This document shows positions 57,396 to 64,000 of a stretch of DNA of 64,000 nt, in pieces. Below the pieces are notes generated by a model that was not told the origin of the DNA, did no database searches, and saw only the letters and a list, made by a program, of their open reading frames with translations. The position numbers and the translations under genes are program-made. Origin of the DNA: Diogma glabrata (lineage: Eukaryota > Arthropoda > Insecta > Diptera > Cylindrotomidae); NCBI GenBank assembly GCA_963693315.1, contig CAVNZG010001082.1:1-64000 (forward strand), in the 5' to 3' direction. The first letter of the stretch is position 1. Each line of letters starts with the position of its first letter.

Positions 57396-58778
57396 TCATT
57401 CCCTGATGTCTTTCGCGTGATGGACTCCAAGATTCTTACCGCTCATATCTGTGCACTCGTAGAGTACATTTCCAATCTTAGTCTTAATCATTGCAGGTAA
57501 GAACTTTGGAGCCAATTTTGCCGAGAATTTTTTGGTAGCGTCACTCAAATGATGTTGCCGTACAAACACACGTTGTTGTGGTTGAAAAGTCCGTAGTTTA
57601 GATCGCAGGTTGTACTGATGTTGTGATTTTTTGAAGGCTGCTTTTAAATTTTGTTGAACCCGGTTCCTAAGCAGAGTCAAATGATCAGTGCGTTCCATTT
57701 CCTCACCAGCATCTTCACCAAGCTGGTGTAGTGATCTCAACAATTGGTAAGTATTCCCATCCGAAACTGGATGTTGACCAAATAATAAATAGTACGGTGA
57801 GTACTTGGTAGCTGAATGTACTGCAGCCCGCAGTGCATATGCGATTTCACCAATTTGCGAGTCCCACTTGGTATGTTGACCTTTAAGGAACGCTCGAATT
57901 GCTGCTAGAACTGACCTATTGACCCGCTCTGACGCGTTACTTTGAGGACTATAAACACCGGTCCTAATGTGTTTAATGCCGAAATCTGACAAAAGACTTT
58001 GAAAGTTCCTACTAGTGAACTGTTTGCCATTGTCACTGTGTAGAAACTCTGGTACCCCATATGTAAGAAACACTTCATTCCTTAGAAAAGCATTCACCTT
58101 CGGTGAAGTTGCGTTTCTAAGTGGTTTCAGTAGTACAAACTTCGTAGCATGATCCAGAACTATCAATAACACCGTATTCCCAAGTGTAGAACGAGGATAC
58201 GGTCCCAAAAAATCTATGTAGACTCTCTGCCATGGACGTGCTGTTTCGAATTGATATTGCATCGGAGGACGCAATATCTGATTCGTGGCTTTTGTTTGTT
58301 TACATGTGTCGCAGGACACAACATAGTTGTGTACCTGTGACGCCATGCCCGGCCAATAATAAAGACGTCGAAGTAATTCTAAAGTCTTTTTAACACCTCC
58401 ATGAGCAGCAGTACTATCATCATGATGTTTCTGAATCATGTTTGAAGTCATCGGTTTTGGTACCCAGAGTTTCCACACAGGAACATCGTTGGGTATTGCA
58501 TCAGGTCTTGGCTCAATACGTATGTATAGCTTATCATCCACGACTTTAACAGATGGAAAGTCCTTGGGAGATGATTGAACTTTAGCTATCATATCCGTAT
58601 ATTCCTTGTGCCGATAACCTTCATTGTCGATTTTGATGTCGTTAATGTGATGTGTTAATGCTTCCGTCAATTCCTCGTGTGTATCGTCATAAAGACGAGA
58701 TAGAGCATCAGGGACTATATTTTGGGTACCTTTTTGGTGGACAATGGTAAAACCATATGTTGGAGTTTTAGGCTCCAC
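57396..58778 (-). pseudogene. pol: Gypsy 2 Pol: integrase part
   Basis: 460 aa following a one-base frameshift near 58750. It starts with the end of RNase H (Y-G-F-T-I-V-H-Q-K-G-T-Q-N and D-A-L-S-R). The zinc-binding H-x-x-x-H-x..C-x-x-C is visible as A-A-H-G-G-V-K-K..C-D-T-C-K. The catalytic core shows Y-I-D-F-L-G-P-Y-P, L-H-S-D-N-G-K-Q-F-T and S-E-R-V-N-R-S, so the D,D,E residues are kept. The frame itself is uninterrupted to its stop. Confidence 0.88.
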
Positions 58779-59731
58779 CTAGCCAGACGGCCACTCAAGT
58801 CCTTCTGTGACATAAGCCACTTCAGACTTGAGTGATCAGTCACAATTGTAAATCGGTGACCTTCAACATAGCCCCTGAATTTCTTCACACTCAGAATTGC
58901 CGCAAGACATTCAAGCTCAGAAACAGAATAGTTTCGTTGAGCTTTATTAAGTTTTTTCGACATGAAGGCTATCGGACACTCTTGTCCGTCTTCGTCGATC
59001 TGATACAACACACTACCTATCCCTGTCAGACTCGCATCGCATCTAATAAAGAACTCTTTATTATAATCAGGGTTAATTAATACCGGTGCTGTAGTCAGCA
59101 ATCGTTTTAAATTTTCGAAAGCAGCTTGAGCTTCTAATGTCCATTTCAATTTTCCCGAACTCTTTTTTAATAAATCTGTAATTGGTGATACCACGCTTGC
59201 ATAATTTGGTATGAAACGTTGGTACCAACCAGCCATTCCCAATAAACGTCGTATCTGTTTAACTGTAGATGGAGCTGGATACTCTGCTACAGCTCTTACC
59301 TTGTCAGGGTCAGTTCGTAGACCATCTTCACCAACCAAAAATCCCAAGTATTTCACCTCTCTCAGAACAAATTTACTTTTCTTGAGGTTTATTGTTAACC
59401 CAGCCGCTCTTAACAATGAAGAGACTTTGGACAGCAATTCCATATGTTCCTGGAACGTGGAAGAGACTACCAATAGATCATCTAAATAAACAAAGACATT
59501 TTCGTGATATTGATGTGGTATCACTTTGTGCATTAGCCGACACATTGTCTGGGGAGCATTGCACAATCCAAAGGGCATAACCCGGAATTGATACAATGGA
59601 CGACCAGGCACTGTGAAGGCTGTCTTGTCTCTAGATGCTTCTGCCAGAGGAATCTGCCAGAAAGCATCTTTGAGATCAATACTTGAAATGTACTTTGTGC
59701 TATTTAGACGACCTAGTAAGCCATCAATCAA
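58715..59731 (-). pseudogene. pol: Gypsy 2 Pol: RT palm and RNase H
   Basis: 338 aa. It opens inside RT (I-S-S-I-D-L-K-D-A-F-W-Q) and continues with V-M-P-F-G-L-C-N-A-P and catalytic Y-L-D-D at residues 82-85. R-C-D-A-S-L-T-G-I-G-S-V-L begins RNase H near residue 220, and V-T-D-H-S-S-L-K-W-L lies near 305. The reading frame before it is readable up to ~59797, where an A-run slip separates it from the preceding piece. It overlaps the integrase frame by 64 nt. Confidence 0.88.
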
Positions 59732-59780
59732 GGGAAGTGGGTAAGCGTCCTTTTTCGTTAGTGAATTGACACGACGGCTA

Positions 59781-60716
59781 TCAATACATAATCTGTTTTT
59801 TACCAGATTCTTTTTGTACCAGAACCACTGGCGAGCACCAAGAACTGTTACTCTCTTCGATCACGCCCATTTGAAGCATTCGGTCGAGTTCGGCATAAAC
59901 CTTTAGTTGAACAGCCGGCGACGTGGGATAGTGCCTCTGTTTAACAGGTGCACTATCACCAACATCGATGACATGTTCAACTAAAGAAGTCTTTCCGAGT
60001 CCAGACACTTCAAATGACGGGAAAGAATCCTTGATCATATCCAGTTCTCGTTGCTGGTCAGTGGTGAGGTTATGTATATTAACAGTTTGTAGCTCTGTGC
60101 GAGTCAGTTCACTAACAAATGAAGGAACAATACCGAATTTCTCCCAGAAATCTATGCCCAGGTAGAGCTCTTCTCGTAATCCAGGGACTATATGGAACCG
60201 CATTGGTTTAGTGGAGCCATTCACAGTTATTGGAATTTCGATGTAACCCAAAATTTTTGTTGCAGTACCATCTGCCGTACGAATACACGAAGTGTACTTA
60301 CGGTAAGTTGTACCTGCTGATTCCAATAATTCCAAGGAATTTCTTCCAAGTATTGTGACTGACGCTCCACTATCCAATAGACCTGAAATATGTTTGTCCA
60401 AAATCTTGATTGTCAATCGCGGCCGAGGATCCTTTGTTTCTGAAAGGATAGATGAAATACAAGCTTTACGAAATAATTTCCTCATCCTCCAATATCTGAT
60501 GTTACGTTCCAGACGTCTAAAATATGTGTGATGTAATGATGGGAAATTAAATGTACTGGGTGATTTTATTCTGGTTTCCTGAGTGGTGATCGATCGTCCT
60601 GCGTTGCTACATCTCTCGTCGTTTTCTTCGGGCTCGTTGGATGTTGAACCGAGGGTACCATCCCCGAAGCATGTACTCTCGGACGGAAGTTTACCGACGG
60701 GTGACAATATGAACAA
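59781..60716 (-). pseudogene. pol: Gypsy 2 Pol: protease and RT N-terminus
   Basis: 311 aa; it overlaps the gag end in the -1 frame, so it is probably expressed by frameshifting. Protease is marked by L-L-D-S-G-A-S-V-T-I-L-G. The RT start shows V-K-Q-R-H-Y-P-T-S-P and S-S-W-C-S-P-V-V-L-V-Q-K. The frame breaks near 59800 at a run of six A (minus strand); the conserved R-L-C-I-D-S-R-R-V-N box continues one base out. Confidence 0.85.
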
Positions 60717-62326
60717 TTTGCGTATATAACGTCCGGCTTATTACATTTCCAGCAGTGCAATTTTATTCTGTTTTTAGAACAATCAGGAGCTCGATGTCCA
60801 TTTACCCCGCATCTAAAACAGACAATTGGTTGTCTGGATATTGATGGACCAGGTTGACTGTTGTCAAATGTTATGCTAGGTCGCTGCAATATCCGTCTCT
60901 GTGTTGAATCCACCGCATCAATATATCCATGTTGTTCTGCTCCAGCATCCACCTCATAGTCATCCATTTGTTGTACCTCGCTAATTCTTAAATTTGATGT
61001 TCTGGTTGGAACTGGTGTGGACCACAAACGTTCAAACTTCTGACATAGAGTCCGAAGTTCATCAATAGAATGTATTGTTGCTGCAAGTGTAGCATTTTTG
61101 AGCTCCACACTAAGTCCCTCCCGAGCAATCTCTAGCATTTCTCGGTCAGCAAATGGACGTGCTAAGCGACGGTTTAACGAACCAATCTCCACTAGATATT
61201 CGTATACGCTCTCCTTTGACTTTTGTTTGCGGTTCAGAAGAACGCGCAATATCGCCTTATCATCGGTAAGCGTACCGAAGGTTTGTAGGAGTCCCTCCCT
61301 TAGCACTGGATAGGTCACCACCTCATGTTCATGAGTTAAGTTCAAATAGTATCTGTCGGCAGCCCCCTTGAGATACCGCGGAACGATAGACCTAAGGTCG
61401 TCCCAATTCACGCGGTCCCTCCTGGCAGCCGCCTCAACTCTGTGAACAAACTCATGAACATCAGGAGAGTGACCATCTCCTGTGAAGGTTGGAACCCAAT
61501 TTGAGTCATAACGACTCAAATTGTTCCCACGAACCCCTCGGTACTCCACCGGTGCTAACGCTGGAGCCGCGTCACGCCATACCTGAGGAGGTTGGTTGTA
61601 TGGTGGTGGTGCTGTTAGTGGAGCTTGTGGATAATTTAATGATTGTTGTTGTACCAATGCTGGATTGTTGTGTATGTGTTCAGCTTGGAAAGATGGACCC
61701 AATAGTGGTATTGCAAGGTCCTCTGCTCTCAAACCTGATTGTTGAAAATAAGCCGGTGGTAATTGTTCCGACCGTCTCTGTTGTTGATGGTCTGTACGAT
61801 TCAGACTATTTATTGTCTCAGTTATTGGCTGTACTGGGATCGGTGTGGATCTCTCACCTGGTCGAAAAGCAGGTGAAGCAGATGGAGCAGATGATACTCC
61901 TGGTTTATTCTGTATAATTGGACGTGTTGACAGTGATCCTATTATATCCCAGGCGCGTGACAATTGCGAGATAGCGTAGGTGCGGGCTTCTTGCAAGTCA
62001 TTGCGAGGACCCAACCTATTCATCCTACCTGTATAATGCAACACTCGATTCGCCAAACCATCTAAGAAGATCTGATTAACCGGTGGTTGAAGTCGACGTA
62101 CCTGATCTAAAACAACTTGTGCTGCCTGCACCACCGTTTGAGACTCAGCTACCAAGTCTCTCGCATGAGATACCGTTACTGGAACTGCACCATGATTTAC
62201 GTGGTTTCGCAGTTCCTCTGCCCAATTGACCCCCCTAAAATCCACACCTCGAACCAGACATTCGATCTGCAGTTCGTTGGGTTCCAATCCATAAAATGGA
62301 TGGTCAATGTCTATTTGACTTGACAT
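60566..62326 (-). CDS. gag: Gypsy 2 Gag with zinc knuckles, intact
   Basis: 586 aa from an ATG at 62326. The N-terminal ~90 residues hold E-L-Q-I-E-C-L-V-R-G, an N-terminal motif of several insect gypsy-type Gags. The middle (~160-260) is Pro/Gln-rich and probably disordered. Capsid-like sequence W-V-P-T-F-T-G-D-G..V-H-E-F-V-H-R-V starts near residue 270. C-F-R-C-G-V-N-G-H-R-A-P-D-C (CX2CX4HX4C) lies near 505, followed by a second, incomplete Cys-rich motif. The 3' end overlaps the pol frame. Confidence 0.88.
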   Translation of the reverse strand: MSSQIDIDHPFYGLEPNELQIECLVRGVDFRGVNWAEELRNHVNHGAVPVTVSHARDLVAESQTVVQAAQVVLDQVRRLQPPVNQIFLDGLANRVLHYTGRMNRLGPRNDLQEARTYAISQLSRAWDIIGSLSTRPIIQNKPGVSSAPSASPAFRPGERSTPIPVQPITETINSLNRTDHQQQRRSEQLPPAYFQQSGLRAEDLAIPLLGPSFQAEHIHNNPALVQQQSLNYPQAPLTAPPPYNQPPQVWRDAAPALAPVEYRGVRGNNLSRYDSNWVPTFTGDGHSPDVHEFVHRVEAAARRDRVNWDDLRSIVPRYLKGAADRYYLNLTHEHEVVTYPVLREGLLQTFGTLTDDKAILRVLLNRKQKSKESVYEYLVEIGSLNRRLARPFADREMLEIAREGLSVELKNATLAATIHSIDELRTLCQKFERLWSTPVPTRTSNLRISEVQQMDDYEVDAGAEQHGYIDAVDSTQRRILQRPSITFDNSQPGPSISRQPIVCFRCGVNGHRAPDCSKNRIKLHCWKCNKPDVIYANCSYCHPSVNFRPRVHASGMVPSVQHPTSPKKTTRDVATQDDRSPLRKPE

Positions 62327-64000
62327 TTTGATGGTAAAATTTATAGAATCCAGAATTCACAATAACAAACAACAATAATAAAACCAATCTCAACAACCAA
62401 AAAAAAATGTAGCTAGTATGCTGTAAAAGTGTAAACAATAAAAAGCGTAAAACGAAAAAAAAACCAACGAACGCCCCAAAAAAACAGAAAACTTTTGTAA
62501 TAAAAACAAACTCGTAAAGGAACCAAAGGAAAGACCGTCGTAGTTAATCCTTGCTGAATCTGTACAAAAATTCCTAAGATATTGTATATATAAAAGTATA
62601 ATTTATTTATTTTAATTTCAGATATGCTGAAATTTCAGAATTAATTATATACCTAAAATTATTTATTGACGACACACCCCTATGGAAAAAATATTTATTT
62701 ATTTTAAAATTTGAAAAAAATATTTAAAGATGTTTATTTATTGGGTGGTCCTCTTAACTCAAAATATTTATTTAATTTTTTAAAAAAATAATAGATATTT
62801 ATTTATATCTTGATGTCTTGCTTATTTAAAAAAAATTTATTTATTTAGTTACCTAAAATTAACTTAAATTAAAGAAAAATTATTTATTTAATAAAAAATA
62901 TTTATTTAGTTTTTTTGAAAAATTTGTTTGATTTATTTTATTTTTATTTAATAATTTAAGAGATTCCCAAAATCAGGATTCGTCTGGAGACAATTTAAAA
63001 AGTAAGTATGGTACAATATCCATTTCATTCAAATTTAAAATATCGCGTTCGCGAGCCCACTCCAACAATGCATGTGAGAACCTACTGGAAAAGCCCCTAA
63101 CGACCAGATTCTACAGAACAGATTCTCCCCAACCTAATAAAACAATCACAACTGTCACGATTAGACACTAGGTCCATTTCTACTGACCCAGTTGTGCTTG
63201 TTTAACCTACAAATAAATTACAACTAAACCTAATGCGAAAGTTGAAGAACGCTCCCGAGCACCAGATTTCAAACCCTAAACTCTATGAAAATTGTTCTAT
63301 TGAAAACTAAATGAAAAAATGGAAAAGTTTTTTGAATTTGTATGAGGTGAAGCCTCTGATCCTGAAAGCAAAAGTACAATTGGTTCTTCTCTTCATTACA
63401 CCGAAGAAGTCTCTGAGCAAAGAATGGTACTACTGCTTTGCACCCAAGTACAAACACGCAACACCACTCCTCGTCCCTGAGAACTTCCTCGGCGAATGAA
63501 GAGAAGAAACCAATGTTCTTCGATCGCATAACCCCGGTGGCCATAGGCGATCTAAGAACGATATCAATGTTAAGGGGATAAGCCCCATGGATGGCTTGTT
63601 AGGCCTACCGCTGAGAAAGTGAATTAATAAACCTAAATACTATATAACTTATCCATAATCTAAATAATTTCTTATTTAAAAATGCTAAATCGAAACATGA
63701 AACACATAATATGTGTTAATAAAGTTTTACATGAAATTAATTAAATTTAATCTTCAGACTAAATAATAAATTGGTAATTTAAAAAAAAATTTACGATTAT
63801 TTTAAATTCAAAACTAAGCTTACTAATTTTTAAGTTATTACCTCTAAAATATTTGTTCAGGTCAAATTTTTCCGCTTTACTTATTGTATTCAAAACAAAC
63901 AACAAAAATAAATGTTAGCTAAAAATAATTACTTCCATACCCATCCCACTTTTTAAATTAATCGCAATAAAAATAATTTAAAAAAATGGTGGTAGCTAAA
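62327..64000. other. AT-rich sequence upstream of gypsy 2 gag
   Basis: 62600-62960 is dominated by TATTTATTTA-type repeats. 63040-63630 is distinctly less AT-rich and bounded by AT-rich DNA, so it may be a diverged LTR, leader or another element's piece; on the minus strand it contains CCATCCATGGGGCTTATCCC. Its ORFs show no motif. A TGGGGCGTTCGTTGG stretch (minus strand, ~62480) could be a primer-binding site but is unproven. Confidence 0.35.

Larger units (their letters stand above)
57396..62326 (-). mobile_element. Second Ty3/gypsy element (coding region), LTRs not identified
   Basis: Gag and Pol lie in the expected order on the minus strand: gag, protease/RT, RNase H, integrase. Gag overlaps pol by ~150 nt in the -1 frame, a common gypsy arrangement. 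Pol carries two one-base frameshifts. I searched by eye for a repeat shared between 62330-64000 and 55500-57395 and found none, so the LTRs are diverged, truncated or partly outside the window. Confidence 0.85.

Overview
The window looks like nuclear DNA of an insect. It is strongly AT-rich, has no operons, rRNA or tRNA genes, and is almost entirely transposable elements (TEs) and their debris. The TE mix (BEL/Pao, Ty3/gypsy, RTE-like and jockey-like LINEs, hAT elements, foldback elements) fits an insect; the order cannot be fixed from this sequence. I see no intact host gene. The only host-like coding signal is a pair of decayed fragments resembling the N-terminal domain of HPS1, a BLOC-3 subunit.

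Layout. 0.5-1.2 kb: fragment of an uncharacterised transposase-like protein. 2.6-9.4 kb: a nearly complete Ty3/gypsy element (two LTRs, SAP-domain gag broken by one frameshift, intact 1180-codon pol) inserted inside a (TA)n array. 9.4-11.6 kb: a short repeat ending in (TA)n, a LINE 3' remnant, more (TA)n and a 450-bp foldback. 11.6-17.6 kb: a BEL/Pao element with two identical 410-bp LTRs and one uninterrupted 1647-aa ORF, also inside (TA)n; it is the most likely active element here. 18.6-23.9 kb: copies of a family built on a ~130-nt hairpin, two of them forming ~500-bp inverted repeats. 24.0-25.6 kb: a jockey-type LINE remnant split by an hAT element with a perfect 8-bp target duplication. 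26.5-29.3 kb and 45.1-48.4 kb: two related APE/RT LINEs on the minus strand, the second with a 13-bp target duplication. 30.0-36.0 kb: an old tandem duplication of a ~2.8-kb unit carrying the HPS1-like fragments. 36.6-38.3 kb: a decayed RT/RNase H LINE. 38.5-43.5 kb: a ~5-kb DNA transposon with ~1.2-kb terminal inverted repeats, each holding five 142-bp subterminal repeats, an internal ORF with an S-D-T-D motif, and a nested hAT-like foldback with an 8-bp duplication. 51.5-55.5 kb: a large asymmetric foldback with two tandem arrays. 57.4-62.3 kb: a minus-strand Ty3/gypsy element with intact gag and a pol broken by two frameshifts.

The elements do not form a pathway; the logic is nested insertion. 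The (TA)n arrays recur as insertion sites and as element ends, and most DNA elements here have long inverted repeats. The most novel-looking object is the 38.5-43.5 kb transposon.
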